From contig NC_135553.1 of the NCBI RefSeq assembly GCF_964340395.1, positions 12,007,501 to 12,071,500 of the forward strand: 64,000 nt of DNA, read 5' to 3'. The position numbers and the translations under genes are program-made. Below are positions 1-24,405 of the stretch, piece by piece. Every line of letters begins with the position of its first letter. The stretch's first letter is position 1. The stretch is from Glandiceps talaboti (lineage: Eukaryota > Hemichordata > Enteropneusta > Spengelidae). The notes below the pieces were generated by a model. The model did no database searches. It saw nothing but the letters and a program-made list of their open reading frames with translations, and was not told where the DNA came from.

Positions 1-161
1 GGGGGGTGAGTGAGTAAAACTTTGTAATTTATTCGCGCGTTATCCATCCCAAAGCTTAGTCTCGCTTCACTATATAAAATATTTGTCTAAGGGTTGGTGT
101 AGCTGTTGCAAAGACATACCCAAAAGTTACGGTGATAAATGCAATCGTAATTTTACCTTAC

Positions 162-1071
162 CTGCTAAATCAACAGTCTTTACACTATTATCGGTGCTAT
201 CAGAATCAACATCATGTTTAGGGCTATCAGAATCGACATCTTCTTCATTTCCATACATTTCAATATCTTCTAGTTCTATGTCCTTACAGTCAACTGACTG
301 TGGTGAATCAGGAAGGGTCATATTCTAGAAAGATGGAAAGTTTTAAATTTAGATAAAATTTAATTTAATTGATGGAAGCCAAATAAGACATCTCAAGGAT
401 TAAATTTCAACGACGAATGCGTACTGTTGAATATTTTGTTGTCACCATGACAACTTGAAGTTTTCTAAACATAGTCGACATATGATATACTTAATTTATT
501 CACTCACGTACAGTTGACTATTTTGTTGTCACTTTGACAAGTTATGTAAATATCGTCAACACATGATTTAATTTACTCACATCTTTAATTTCTTCATCTT
601 CATCTGATGCACCGGCTCTTCTCTTCTTTCCATCTTTGCGTGGCTTGCAACCAAACAATCTTCTCATACACTTGCCAATACGACGGAAGAAACGTCGGAA
701 TGGTCCCTTTCTTCGTACGTTTACGTTTTCCTCGGGTTTCTTTTCTTGGACATCAACGTTAACAGTTTCCAAACTAAAATGAAAGGAATACATATATAAT
801 CAGCAAACTAAAACCGAAGCTTGTAGTAAATCAATAAATAATGTTTCCGAAACATCTTAAAATTATGAAATATTTTGCTTTTAACCGAACAATGCTTTAA
901 ACTGATACATGAAAATACCCTTTACTAACTTACCAATTCTCAGAAGTGTTAGGTTTTGAATTCTGTAACGTAACATCCTCATGACCACCTTCTCCTAATG
1001 ATCAAATGGGAAGAATTAAAAGGTAGAAATGATGATGATGATGATGATGATGGTGATGGTGATGGTGATGG

Positions 1072-1103
<32 letters not shown>

Positions 1104-1175
1104 GTGATTATGACGACGACGACGATGAAAGAGATACAGAGAGAGAGAGACAGACAGACAGACAAACAGAGAGAC

Positions 1176-1206
<31 letters not shown>

Positions 1207-1564
1207 AATAATAGTTTATTGGAGCTTTGATCTGAATAATATTTTATCACAACATTAAATTGGGTAGTTTTACTAATGAATTTAAGTGATAATAATTCGA
1301 TATGTATTTAGAGGATACCCTCTGTTAATAGTCATTATATGCATGCCTCCATGAACTATGTAGCTATCGTACTAGGCTACGTGTTATTGTGCGCAGAAAT
1401 GTTATAAATCAGTCAATCAACGGTATAAGGCGACTATGAATCAGTGATGTAAAAATTAAAAAAACACCCACATCTTTATCAAAAATACATTATAAAAATA
1501 ATTGTCACTTACCTCCAGCAACTATGGCTAATGATAGAACTAAAGGATATACAACCGAAATCAT
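162..1564 (-). CDS. Protein kinase gene, tandem copy, first four exons only
   Basis: This is the left duplicate of the complete kinase gene at 6,164-9,799. Its exons are 1,513-1,564, 934-994, 581-773 and 162-324, joined in phases 1, 2, 0 and 1. The remaining kinase-domain exons must lie left of the window if this copy is intact. It encodes the hydrophobic signal-like N-terminus (residues 1-17), a short acidic linker, a highly basic segment (58-90, with FRRFFRRIGKCMRRLFGC inside) and an acidic stretch with two VDSDS motifs. Relative to the complete copy I see only a handful of residue changes (residues 21, 23 and 36 in exon 2, and D for G in exon 4). The basic exon is unchanged in protein sequence, which points to a recent copy or to constraint. 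Whether this copy is functional cannot be judged from half a gene. Confidence 0.75.
1028..1211. repeat. (GAT)n / (GAC)n / (GA)n microsatellite in kinase copy 1 intron 1
   Basis: GAT triplets, then GAC triplets, then GAGA/GACA tracts. The equivalent array in the right copy (9,270-9,450) has a different length and composition. Long open frames here (poly-His, poly-Met, poly-Asp) are low-complexity artefacts. Confidence 0.95.
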
Positions 1565-1681
1565 GGTGTTTACTACGAAGTACAAGACGTACTTACAAGT
1601 GTACCACTGTTGTAAAATAGCTCTGTACTAATAATGCTCGTCGCGCAGAACTTTGTGAGATTCTTTTCGATGATTCTTTGG

Positions 1682-1689
1682 TGACGTCA
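1682..1689. promoter_or_regulatory. CRE palindrome TGACGTCA upstream of kinase copy 1
   Basis: A perfect CREB/ATF consensus palindrome 118 bp upstream of the kinase copy 1 start codon. The right copy has it at exactly the same distance. Function is inferred from the motif only. Confidence 0.5.
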
Positions 1690-1870
1690 TGAATCACTGA
1701 AAATGGATTGCGTAAATGCTTCGCGGATACAAGTTGCTACTGTGTGCCGTGATTTGTCGACATGTCTTGCGCACAGGTAATTAGTGCTAATATTTGAAGC
1801 CCAGATGAAGACATACACCCTCTTTATTATACAACACAGAAATTAAATAAGCTATATCGAACCAGGACTC

Positions 1871-2222
1871 ACTAATAATACTGATAATAATGATGTTTTT
1901 TATATAACGTTTTCTCAGTTTGTGCTCAAAGCGCTTTAACCCCCGGCACGGATCTATAGCGGCACAACTGCCCTTCATACTTCCTCAACTCCTTGGGAAG
2001 CATACAATCCATTGCAGCCTTTATAAGTGCATAGGTTTAAAGCATTCACATTGCAACCTCTATCCTACCAGGTCCCCAATTATACAGCTAAGTCTGCTTG
2101 GACTCAGTCGTTATTCAAACCTTGCCCAAAGACTTTAACCATTCAGCAACAAACGGGCTCGAATCTGTAATCTGCAGATTCCAAGCCAGCCACTATGACC
2201 ATTCGTCCATCACGACTCCACA
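1871..2222 (-). mobile_element. tRNA-derived SINE, copy 1
   Basis: Read on the minus strand, this starts with a tRNA-like head. An A-box-like GATGGACGAATGGTCATAG is followed by a B-box-like GATTCGAGCCC. The body ends in GGGGTTAAAGCGCTTTGAGC and an (ATT)n-type tail. The same family occurs at 10,107-10,467, 27,585-28,093 (interrupted) and 58,711-59,050. The tRNA origin is inferred from the two promoter boxes and their spacing; no full cloverleaf is claimed. Confidence 0.8.
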
Positions 2223-2972
2223 TGTTTGTAACTGGTATGCAGTATATATTTAATTCTGCCTTGTTGTGTGCTAATCAATTATAACATAGAAATATCCAAA
2301 AACAATTATCCGAAATATAGAAGTGTTTCATGGATGTATGCATGGCATTTTCATGTGTAAATTTAGTGGAATTCTGGGAAAAAGGCAAAGGTCTTTCTAC
2401 GACACGTGACAAGAAATTGTGGTCAAATGTATTTCGAAAAAATTATGCACCCAAACAATTCCAATGTTATACTATCAAGGTTCGAGTTCAAGTGAAGTGT
2501 AGTGGTCACTATTTTTGCTATATTTTAAATTAAATCAACGCTTTTTGATTATGTAAGAACAAAATGTGATAAAAGTAGGCTACCAGGTAACATTTTAATC
2601 AAATCTCTGAAATTCACAAGAAGTTATAAATGGAAGACCCAGTAATTCATCAAATTGCATTTTTAATCAAATCAACATTTTTTATATTAAAACCACGGAC
2701 GGGTACGGAGACGCCTATATTGGGAGTAACTGAAAACATCAGCCACCGAGCACCAACCATCAAAGTCTTCCTTGTTTGTTTATACTTCCTTATTAGACGA
2801 ACTACTAAGCAGGGATAGAGTCGGGCGCCTTTGCCTTTATTCGGTGGAGTTCACCAATGACTTTTGTACGGACTGATTTACGTGAGAGAACAGTGCCTGC
2901 ACATTTTAAGAATGACTTGTATATTTATGGCACGGTTGTGGGTGTATATGTAAATCTCGATCACTTGCCAAG

Positions 2973-2998
2973 TGACGTCAACACGTGATTAACACGTG
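2973..2998. promoter_or_regulatory. CRE plus two tandem E-boxes upstream of the RING gene
   Basis: TGACGTCA (2,973-2,980) is followed by CACGTG at 2,982 and again at 2,993. The second is an 11-bp direct repeat of the first, about one helical turn apart. All are perfect bHLH/CREB-type palindromes. They lie about 970 bp upstream of the RING start codon, so assigning them to that gene is inference. Confidence 0.35.
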
Positions 2999-3962
2999 AT
3001 TAACATGTACAATAAAAAAAGTGTTTCTCAGCACAGAACGAAATTCCACGATATTCTTCAAAAAATGAGATCTAGTGTAGTAAAGCTCTAAATTTCCAAA
3101 TTTTATATTATTAATATTTTTATTATTATATTATTATCGAAAGTACTCTATAAGTTATGATGTCCAACTATGTTGTGAACTCCGGCCATAACCTGAGAAA
3201 GTTCTACAAGGAATCATTCCTAGACTGAGTGAAGTATGTGATAGCAATACAAAATTGTGTAATGTTGCCTAGTTTTCACTGTAAATAAATAAATATATAG
3301 AAGTTGCACAGACGATACTTCGTGTTAGCACTGCTTTTATTGTAACTCTTACATTATTCATCAATTTCTAGGGGAACTATATATAATACGTGAAATTGTG
3401 AATAAAAATAAAATAATAGAGATGCAATACAATATATACGGCATATAATAATATAGAAATGCAGTCCACGGTCCTTCCTACCTCCAAGTATATTTTTTAA
3501 AATTGAAACAGAAAAAAATTGGAATTTGACCACACTATAGATAGATAGATATAGATGACCAATACAATGTAATAGAAATGTCAATCATTTCTATATACAT
3601 TGCTAGGATGGGTGCAATATTGAATAAAACAATTGAATTTCTTCAAATGGAATAACAGATCTTGAATATATTAGCACCCTGTGAACTAAAGAAGCCCTAG
3701 AGGTGTGACCTATAAACGGTGTTTCATTATGACAATAGTTGTGTCAATCACTTTCCATAGAAATGTAAAAAGTGAACTTATTGTTATGTTAAAAATATGG
3801 TATACATGCAGACATGGAGGCGTCTGGATATCTCTATAAATATAGGTATGTTCTCTTACCGTCATTACAGAACCAGCTCAGTCAGCAAGACGTTCACGTC
3901 ACGAGAGTGCTTAGCAATTGTTCCAGTACGTTATTAGAGGTATCAAGACTTTCATATTCACC

Positions 3963-4712
3963 ATGGAACAAATCAAGAGTGGAGATTGTACTGCAAACTC
4001 ACGGTGCATCCAGTACTACACTGAAGACACAGACAAAATGTCAACATTTTGTTATGACAATATTGGAATTCCGTCATTGCTGTCGAAGGGGCAGCCTATA
4101 ACAGAGAGGTTCGTCCCCATTGCCGGGTTTGCAGTGACGTTAGCAGTACTACTGTACGTCGTTTTACCGTACTGTGTTGATGAACCTCATCTTTCGATTC
4201 TCCTATATTCCACTATCTCTCTTGCTATTACGTCACTTGTCGTTATAGCAACCAAACTCAACGAACTGCAAGACGAGAGAGGAAAAGAAAGAGACCAGTT
4301 CGACCAGATGAAGATATCTGTTGCCATGGAATTGACAGAAAAGAATATTATCAGTCAACAGAACGACATATTTCGTCAAAACATCTCAAGTTTGAAGATG
4401 GACAAGCATTACTTGGTTCAAGAAAACAAAAAGTTATGGAGAGACGTCGATAGTCAACGAAGAAAGATTCGATCTCTTGAAGACTGTCTTGAGAAAATGA
4501 CAGAAAGTGATTCATCAGACGATGAAGATGATGAAGATGACGGAAAAGTGATGGACGTTAATTGTTGTATTGTTTGTATGGAAAGGGAGAGGAATATTGT
4601 GACTGGACCATGTCGTCATCTTTGTCTGTGTTCACATTGTGCCAGGAAAGTCAAACAGTGTCCACTTTGTAGGAAGAAAATCAAGAAGCACGTCAAGATA
4701 TTTAGTGGGTAA
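3963..4712 (+). CDS. Two-pass membrane RING-finger protein, putative E3 ubiquitin ligase
   Basis: One uninterrupted exon codes 249 residues. The start ATG at 3,963 was chosen for its CACCATGG context; the upstream open frame has no ATG. Two hydrophobic segments (about 51-72 and 77-97) are followed by a charged coiled-coil-like stretch (98-178), an acidic run (183-195) and a C-terminal C3HC4 RING (Cys202, Cys205, Cys217, His219, Cys223, Cys226, Cys233, Cys236). C-terminal RINGs of this compact type are seen in IAP and MUL1/MAPL ligases. Membrane anchor plus RING suggests ubiquitination at an intracellular membrane, with the RING in the cytosol. There are no introns, unlike its neighbours, so a retro-copied origin is possible. 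An AATAAA lies at 5,174. I do not recognise a specific orthologue. Confidence 0.85.
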   Translation: MEQIKSGDCTANSRCIQYYTEDTDKMSTFCYDNIGIPSLLSKGQPITERFVPIAGFAVTLAVLLYVVLPYCVDEPHLSILLYSTISLAITSLVVIATKLNELQDERGKERDQFDQMKISVAMELTEKNIISQQNDIFRQNISSLKMDKHYLVQENKKLWRDVDSQRRKIRSLEDCLEKMTESDSSDDEDDEDDGKVMDVNCCIVCMERERNIVTGPCRHLCLCSHCARKVKQCPLCRKKIKKHVKIFSG

Positions 4713-4767
4713 TCCTGCATCTCTTAAATTCCCATTGTACATATTGACATTCAGACAATGTACCTCA

Positions 4768-4807
4768 CCATAGACTATCCACCAACGTTGGTGGAGGGTC
4801 TAAGACG
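4768..4807. repeat. Short palindromic element with CCACCAACGTTGGTGG core, copy 1
   Basis: A 16-bp perfect palindrome (4,779-4,794) is flanked by CATAGAC on the left and GGTCTAAG on the right. It lies about 60 bp after the RING stop codon, so it would be a hairpin in that 3' UTR. Confidence 0.7.
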
Positions 4808-5287
4808 TGGCACACTGATACAAGACGGTGTACATTTTGACATTCAGACAATCTAGTACGTAGCGCATACTGACACAAAACTATCAATTGACGCCGTGAA
4901 CTATGTGCACTAACCAGTGACATTAGATTATGACATTTGCATATTATAAATGTTTTTGAAGAAGTGTACAGGACTAAAAATTCTTGTATAAATACTGTGA
5001 ACAAAAGTCTATATAACGTTAGTAACATTTCATTTTGTTGCAAAAAAAAAAGAAAAATAGAAGAAGATACATTCGAAGACGAAGTATAATTTAAAGACGA
5101 TTTATATTTACATTACAAGCCATAACTTATTGTTATTTTAAATTTAATTTGTGGATCTATTTCTTTAAATCCGAATAAAGTTCATCTACAATACAATTAC
5201 ATATTTTCGTGCATTACATGTATTATTTGTTATTCATTTGTTGAGATCTCACACGATACATTCAAGCAAACATGCACACACATATCC

Positions 5288-5288
5288 C

Positions 5289-5363
<75 letters not shown>

Positions 5364-5404
5364 CGTCCGTCCGTCCGTCCGTCCGCCCGCCCGCCCGTCC
5401 GTCC

Positions 5405-5438
<34 letters not shown>

Positions 5439-5443
5439 TTATC
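5288..5443. repeat. (CTGT)n with embedded (CCGT)n and (CCGC)n tetranucleotide array
   Basis: Pure tetranucleotide repeat that changes phase variant in the middle (CTGT, CCGT, CCGC, CCGT, CTGT), giving a roughly mirror-symmetric block structure. Confidence 0.97.
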
Positions 5444-6163
5444 AATCTTTTTTGTTGTACGGCTGTCCAGTGTTGATGACTCGCACTAAGATATATGTAC
5501 ATAAGATATAATATTTAAGCTTTAGAAATAGGGGAAATTGGGGATTGAAGTTATATGTATCGACAGTTTTGAAGTTAAGTATTTTATATATTCCTGATTA
5601 CTTGACAAGTTCTTGAATGACACTTTGTAGTGTAATCTTTGTACCTGAACGCGTTGAATAAAACAGATATATGCGATGCAAAACAGAAATCGCATCTAAT
5701 TAAATTAACAGCTTGGGACTGTTATGATCGATATCCTGTAGCTTTTGCTACAATGTATATTTTGCAGTCATTGGTGAATTCGTGGAATAATATACTTTGG
5801 AAAAATGTAGCGGCTTCTTTCCGTAGACTATGGATTCAAGTTATGGTATGGTCTACAGTAGTACACATTGGTCCAAGATGTGGGCGCCCTCAACGATTAG
5901 CTACATTTTTTTGTGTTGGTGGATGACTTGATAGCCAATTCTCTATATATTGTGGTTTCAACCATGAACTGTACTTGGAAATATATGTAAAATAGAATTA
6001 CGAGGTTATGCTGAACATTGTATGTATAGGTAGGAATGAAGAAATAAACGACACAAATGTATATGGTTATTTGTGTATTTGAAACTGAATTTGTTTAATT
6101 GAATATAAAATTGTAAAATACTTCCAAATTGAAAGCACGACACACACACACACGACTCCACCC

Positions 6164-9799
<3,636 letters not shown>

Positions 9800-9916
9800 G
9801 GTGTTTACTACGAAGTACAAGACGTACTTACAAGTGTACCACTGTTGTAAAATAGCTCTGTACTAATAATGCTCGTCGCGCAGAACTTTGTGAGATTCTT
9901 TTCGATGATTCTTTGG

Positions 9917-9924
9917 TGACGTCA
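9917..9924. promoter_or_regulatory. CRE palindrome TGACGTCA upstream of the complete kinase gene
   Basis: Perfect CRE, 118 bp upstream of the ATG at 9,799, at the same spacing as in copy 1. Confidence 0.5.
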
Positions 9925-10106
9925 TGAATCACTGAAAATGGATTGCGTAAATGCTTCGCGGATACATGTTGCTACATGTGCGCCGTGATTTGTCGACATG
10001 TCTAGCGCACAGGTAATTAGTGCTAATATTTGAAGCCAAGATGGAGACTTGCATCCTCTTTATTATACAACACAGAAATTAAATTAGCTGTATTGAACCA
10101 GGACTC

Positions 10107-10467
10107 ACTAATAATACTGATAATAATGATGTTTTTTATATAACGTTTTCTCAGTTTGTGCTCAAAGCGCTTTAACCCCCGGCACGGATCTAAAAGCGGC
10201 ACAACGGCCCTTCATACTTCCTCAACTCCTTGGGAAGCATACAATCCATTGCATCCTTTATAAGCACATAGGTTTAAAGCATTCACATTGCAACCTCTAT
10301 CCTACCAGGTCCCCAATTATACAGCTAAGTCTGCTTGGACACAGTCGTTATTCAAACCTTGCCCAAAGACTTTAACCATTCAGCAACAAACGGCAACGAC
10401 GGGCTCGAATCTGTAATCTGCAGATTCCAAGCCAGCCACTATGACCATTCGTCCATCACGACTTCAC
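10107..10467 (-). mobile_element. tRNA-derived SINE, copy 2
   Basis: The same insertion as at 1,871-2,222, carried along by the segmental duplication. It has a few extra bases (a CAACGA stretch near 10,394) and point differences. Confidence 0.8.
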
Positions 10468-12128
10468 ATGTTTGTAACTGGTATGCAGTATATATTTAAT
10501 TCTGCCTTGTTGTGTGCTAATCAATTATAGGAATGTCCAAAAAGAATTATCCGAAATATAGAAGTGTTGCATGGATGTATGCATGGGATTTTCATGTGTA
10601 AATTTAGTGGAATTCTGGGAAAAAAAGGCAAAGGTCTTTCTACGACACGTGACAAGAAATTGTGGTTAAATGTATTTCGAAAAACTTGGGAAATTATGCA
10701 CCCAAACAATTCCAATGTTATCGTATCAAGGTTCGAGTTCAAGTGAAGTGTACTCAAGTATAGAACGAATTCACTGTAGTGGTCACTATTAATTTTTGCT
10801 ATATTTTAAACGCATTTTGATTATGTAAGAACAAAATGTGATAGTACGCTACCAGGTAACATTTTAATCAAATCTCTGAAATTCACAAGAAGTTATAATT
10901 GGAAGACCCAGTAATTCATCAAATTGTATTTTTAATCAAATCAGCATTTTTATATTAAAACCACGGACGGGTACGGAGACGCCTATATTGGGAGTAACTG
11001 AAAACTTCAGCCACCGAGCACCAACCATTATTAGACGAACTACTAAGCAGGGATAGAGTCGGGCGCCTTTGCCTTTATTCGGTGGTGTTCGTCAATGACT
11101 TTTGTACCGACTGATTTACGTGATGGAATAGACCAATAGAAACACATCATGATAAATTATACCGTTATTGGTTATAAGAGAAGCACGACAGATTAAAAAA
11201 ATTGAAATCAACCTCAGACCCCCCCCCCACAAAAAAGGAAAACAACAACAGAAGTACAAAAACAAAACAAAAAAACTAAGACAATGTCCCCCTCCCCCCA
11301 AAAAACCCCCACAAAAAACAACGAAAAACAAAACCCAAACATTTTACAACTGACCTAAAACAAAAAAAAACCACCAAACAATCCCCCAAAACCCGTGGAA
11401 ATTAGGACGAGAGCCGATTTTGACATAATTATGTACATATATCGAGATAATAGAACCCTTGAACTTTGTCTCGAAGTGTAGAATGGAACTTATCATTTAG
11501 ACAGAAATGTCACATTTTAGGCCATGAAAAGCCCAGGAAACTTAACCTGTCGATCGCCAACGTGCAACATAGTATATCAGTACCCCTCTAACGTGATGGT
11601 TCATTCCTTCGCATCATATAAGTTACCTTGAGATAAGGAGATCCCTGCTACATAATGGTTTATTCTTCATATTAGTTACTGTGCCTTGTGAGCCTTTTAA
11701 TACCATCATATATATACAACAGTGCAAGGAAAATTCCTCTAGACGTGAAAATCATCGTCTTGCATTTTATCTTATCCCGTTTGTGGAAAGTACCGTCTGT
11801 GCCATTTTCAAGGTAGAGTAAGGATTCATTCGTTGAAATTCATTTTCATGTCACTGTCGAATAACCACAGTTTAAAAATGTGAGAATTTTGTGAAGAAAG
11901 GGAGCAAATTTCTCTCTGAAAAGTTACACAGTGTATCTGTGCATACTGGAAGCACATCCTTATGCAGTGAGCACATGAAAGATTTACATATTCACGCTTT
12001 ATTTCCCTTCACATTTGTACATATTTTCGAAAAAATACCAAATTTCCTACAAAGTCTATGTTTCTATCTACAGGCAAGACTTGTCGCAACTCAGCGTGAC
12101 CACTTTACTGTAACACATAAATGCAAAC

Positions 12129-12356
12129 ATGCCAGAATACTTTCAAGAGTTTGAACTAAACTACGTAGCAGTTATCCTTGGACTTGTTGGTGGTTACCTG
12201 GCCACTGGAGGGATGTTATTCTGTGCATTGTACGTTATTTGTTCAGAAGACATGGCTCAAAGTTTCTGTAAATACTGGTTTTGCTGTATATGTGTGATAA
12301 TACTACTGTGTGGTAATGATAGAAAGGTGTGCACTGGTTCCAATGCACTGGTGTAA
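12129..12356 (+). CDS. Possible small membrane protein, 75 aa
   Basis: Open frame starting MPEYFQEFELNY. It has two hydrophobic Cys-containing stretches (about residues 12-40 and 46-62) and an AACATGC start context. A plausible splice acceptor lies 55 bp upstream. A competing ATG nine bases upstream opens only a short frame. I do not recognise it. It could equally be a chance open frame in the region 3' of IFT56; there is no domain or second exon to support it. Confidence 0.3.
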   Translation: MPEYFQEFELNYVAVILGLVGGYLATGGMLFCALYVICSEDMAQSFCKYWFCCICVIILLCGNDRKVCTGSNALV

Positions 12357-12664
12357 ATTATTCCAAGTCAGCTGTTTTACACACAGACTAGTTGTGTATG
12401 GAATTACCTCTACCAGGCCATGTGGAAGAATTAAAAAATAACACAGTAATACACAATTCCAACAAGAAAGTATGACTTGTTGACTGCCAGTTGGTGAGAG
12501 GTCATCACAATTGTTGCTATGGCTACACTAATATGCTATGAAGCCAATTATGTGTGGTGTATTGTAGCATCAACTGTTGCCGTGACATTTAAAACCATGA
12601 GAAATCAATGGAATGCACACAATAGTAGTTGAAGCTATTCAAGTGAAATGATGTTTTCATTAAA

Positions 12665-12694
12665 CCATAGACCAACGTTGGTGGAGCGTCTATG
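12665..12694. repeat. Short palindromic element with ACCAACGTTGGT core, copy 2
   Basis: CATAGAC and GTCTATG arms surround an ACCAACGTTGGT palindrome (12,671-12,682). A related palindrome with a 16-bp perfect core lies at 4,779-4,794. Confidence 0.7.
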
Positions 12695-12772
12695 ATTAAA
12701 CTCTTGCTGTATTGATATGTACAATGATCACTATACTTTATAAGTTTGGAGTTTATGAGTTTTCATGTCAAG

Positions 12773-13222
12773 GTAGAATGCGCCTCGGCTATTTTGGAGT
12801 TCTGAAGAATCTGCCTCTTGGACCAATTTCCATGAAAATCAAAGTTCTTCAAGTCCTTCCAAACTTCACCATATGATATGAAAAGTTGTTCCTGGTCCTT
12901 TTGAAATAATTAAAGAAATACAGGGCCTAAATTTTGCTTTCCAGAAAATTGTCAATTTTTTTTATTTTCCCATAGAATGAACAGTTTTCAGTGGCCATAT
13001 TGGATTCTATGGCCATATTGGATTCTATCTACGGCCATATTGGATTCTACGACCATATTGGATTCTAATTTAGTATAATATTGATATCATTTTGACTTGT
13101 ATTTAAACAATTTGTATCTTGACCGCTTGTTTCCTTTCTTGATTTTAACTAAGAATGGCTTTGACTTTTCTTGAGTAAACTAATAGCAAAAGTTCAAGAT
13201 TTTGTTTCTGGGGCACAAACTA
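12773..13222. mobile_element. MITE-like element with ATGTGCCTC-type terminal inverted repeats
   Basis: The left end GAATGCGCCTC and the right end GGGGCACAAAC are inverted relatives. Internally it matches, in the opposite orientation, the element at 43,022-43,383: GGTCCTTTTGAAATAATTAA against a GATCCTTTTGAAACAATAAA reverse complement, and GGCCATATTGGATTC in both. This copy carries four tandem GGCCATATTGGATTCTA-type units at about 12,998-13,063. No transposase is visible, so it is non-autonomous. Confidence 0.7.
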
Positions 13223-13956
13223 CATTAAGAAAACAACAAACACATAGTTAACAATTTTATCTTTACATTTATTTCATAAATCACAACTCAAATGTGATTA
13301 CACCAAACTCTTATAGAAATAAATCTCCACTGACAGTACTTATGTGAACTGGGATTCAAAGTTTGATTACAGAAAATCAATGTCTCAGAAAAAGCTACAA
13401 TGTTTGTGACCAAAAAAATGGAATAACATAAATAAACTACTATCATCAGACACTCTTATAAAATACAATGTTAACAATTTTCCTTTCATATTTATCTGTC
13501 AGATCCAAACTTTATCCACCTGGGTCACTTTGCTATATTTACAAAAACATCAGAAAGTTACACTATTCCTTCAATATTTAAAGTATTTACATGACAGCCA
13601 TATTGTATATTTTGCTAAAAGTCTGTACAGAATCACACACAAACTGACAATAGTTATCTTGGCAAGGAAAACGTTATTCAGTATTGTTAAGGGACTTCCA
13701 TAGTCATGTTCACACACTGAAATATATGTTACACAGCCTGTTGGAGGAGTGTTTTTTTATCTCATAAATGGAGTTAGTATGTCTTGGTAAAGTTTGTCTG
13801 AAAGTGAGATTTTGTAACAATATCACAATAGATTGTTGGACTTATACAACAAGTTATTTTTGCTAGAGGTGTACTTGTATCCTGTGGCTGTATTTTAGTG
13901 ATTTTCCAATCAAAAATATAATATTTCACAGATTTTTGGTTTTGGAATAATTCTAA

Positions 13957-14110
13957 CCTTGACATAGCTGGTGTGAACCAGGCTTTCATGTTTCCTGGGC
14001 TTGACATTGCCGATGTGAACAAGGCTAATGGCAGAATCAGAGTTTCATATTTCCTGGGTTTGGCATAGCCAGTGTGAACAAAACTAATGGAGAAACATGT
14101 GTTTCACATT
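13957..14110. repeat. 59-bp minisatellite in the IFT56 3' UTR
   Basis: TTTCCTGGGCTTGACATTGC at 13,991 recurs as a diverged TTTCCTGGGTTTGGCATAGC at 14,050. A partial unit sits upstream near 13,957. Confidence 0.75.
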
Positions 14111-14219
14111 TCTTGTACAGATTTTTAACTAGTTTTAAGTAGGAATGGATGAAAGGACGGTATCAATATCAGACAAGTGGTGTCGACATTTTGTAGACTG
14201 TTTTGTTGTTTGAAGTGTT

Positions 14220-23660
<9,441 letters not shown>

Positions 23661-24405
23661 CTTGGCAGGGTTTTGTATTGGGTCAACTCTTTCTTAAGAT
23701 ATATTTATCTCGTGTAATGACGATAACTTGATTGAAATTGCTCTGCTTCACACACATACAAGCAATATTCAAGTTTGACGATAACAACAACGTCGGAAAA
23801 CCTTACAGGAATGCGCCTCGTTTTCATTTCTGTCTCCCCTGTGGGGCATGCGCAAACAAATTTTAACACAATATTGCCGTTGAGGGCTTAATGACCTTTG
23901 ACCTTAGGAACACATCATCGCCTTTTTCGTACGATCAAGTACACACACGGTGTGGTCACTGGCACAACAAGTACAAATCAACGCCTACCACTTAAGCTTT
24001 ACCTGTAACATAGGCGTGTTAATAGTATTATGTAGAAGATTCGAATACTTCAGTTCGGTAAACAACGTAAAAGTGGTGCCAGCCAACACAACACGTCGTT
24101 GACATGTACACAGTGTGTGTGTAAACTTTCAAAGATTGAAAGAAGCCAATCATCGATTTTCAAGTGACACACTACTACTGTACAGTGGTAGGGGAACACG
24201 AACCGTTGCATATAATTCGTTGCTATCGACGTTTTGGGCGCAAGAAGAACGTATGTTTTTACCCCTGAAATATTCTTTCAAATTTGTTCACAATATTACG
24301 TCAATATTTCGTCAAAGCCCGTTGGAATATTCGAGGACATCACTATAGAATATACCAGTGCATGCGTGTGCTTCGTCGACCACCTGAGGAATTTCAAATC
24401 GAACC
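23661..24405. promoter_or_regulatory. Bidirectional promoter region, IFT56 (-) and MPPE1-like (+)
   Basis: The 745 bp separate the two start codons and read outward. The DNA is locally less AT-rich, with several CpG-containing stretches (near 23,790-24,060) and no TATA box at a convincing place. Shared control is inferred from the head-to-head arrangement. Confidence 0.55.

Larger units (their letters stand above)
1..2880. repeat. Left copy of a 2.9-kb duplicated segment
   Basis: This stretch matches about 8,247-11,122 base for base apart from scattered substitutions and small indels. The offset drifts from 8,243 to 8,235. It carries kinase exons 1-4, the upstream CRE palindrome, a SINE and about 650 bp beyond it. 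Homology stops near 2,880 (right copy near 11,122), after a shared ACTGATTTACGTGA. The left edge of the window cuts the copy, so the duplication probably continues to the left. The SINE sits at the same place in both copies, so it was inserted before the duplication. Confidence 0.93.
1565..3962. other. Divergent intergenic region between kinase copy 1 and the RING gene
   Basis: The 2.4-kb spacer is divergently flanked: kinase copy 1 leaves to the left and the RING gene to the right. It holds a CRE near 1,685, a SINE at 1,871-2,222, the end of the duplicated segment near 2,880, and a second CRE with two CACGTG boxes at 2,973-2,998. Short open frames at 1,920-2,138, 2,330-2,533 and 2,630-2,818 look random. 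A possible acceptor (TTACAG, ending near 3,867) suggests a spliced 5' UTR for the RING gene. Confidence 0.6.
4713..6163. other. Convergent spacer between the RING and kinase genes
   Basis: This holds the RING gene 3' UTR (poly(A) signal at 5,174-5,179), a short palindromic element near 4,779, and a (CTGT)n/(CCGT)n array at 5,288-5,443. The remainder, 5,450-6,160, should include the 3' UTR of the kinase gene. I see no other gene. The open frames over the CTGT array and at 5,639-5,926 lack support. Confidence 0.6.
9800..12128. other. Region upstream of the kinase gene
   Basis: Promoter side of the kinase (CRE at 9,917), SINE copy 2, the end of the duplicated segment, a C/A-rich low-complexity stretch at 11,215-11,390 and about 700 bp of unique AT-rich DNA. 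A possible acceptor (CTATCTACAG, ending near 12,074) precedes the small open frame at 12,129. No convincing gene on either strand here. Confidence 0.55.
12357..14219. other. IFT56 3' UTR and intergenic repeats
   Basis: The TIR element of 12,773-13,222 is followed by the IFT56 3' UTR, read on the minus strand. A minus-strand AATAAA is visible as TTTATT near 13,268, implying a UTR of roughly 950 nt. Within it are about two units of a 59-bp tandem repeat (13,957-14,110). No coding gene is seen. Confidence 0.55.

Noticed and set aside
1002-1258. Open frames on both strands encoding poly-His, poly-Met and poly-Asp
   Set aside because: They are translations of the (GAT)n/(GA)n microsatellite in a kinase intron.
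2812-2850. TCGGGCGCCTTTGCC resembling the kinase glycine-loop codons
   Set aside because: About 14 of 18 bases match but the frame and flanks do not continue; present in both duplicate copies and explained by chance.
5230-5511. Three overlapping open frames with CLSV or TDRQ repeats
   Set aside because: Tetranucleotide repeat translated in several frames; no start context, domain or splice support.
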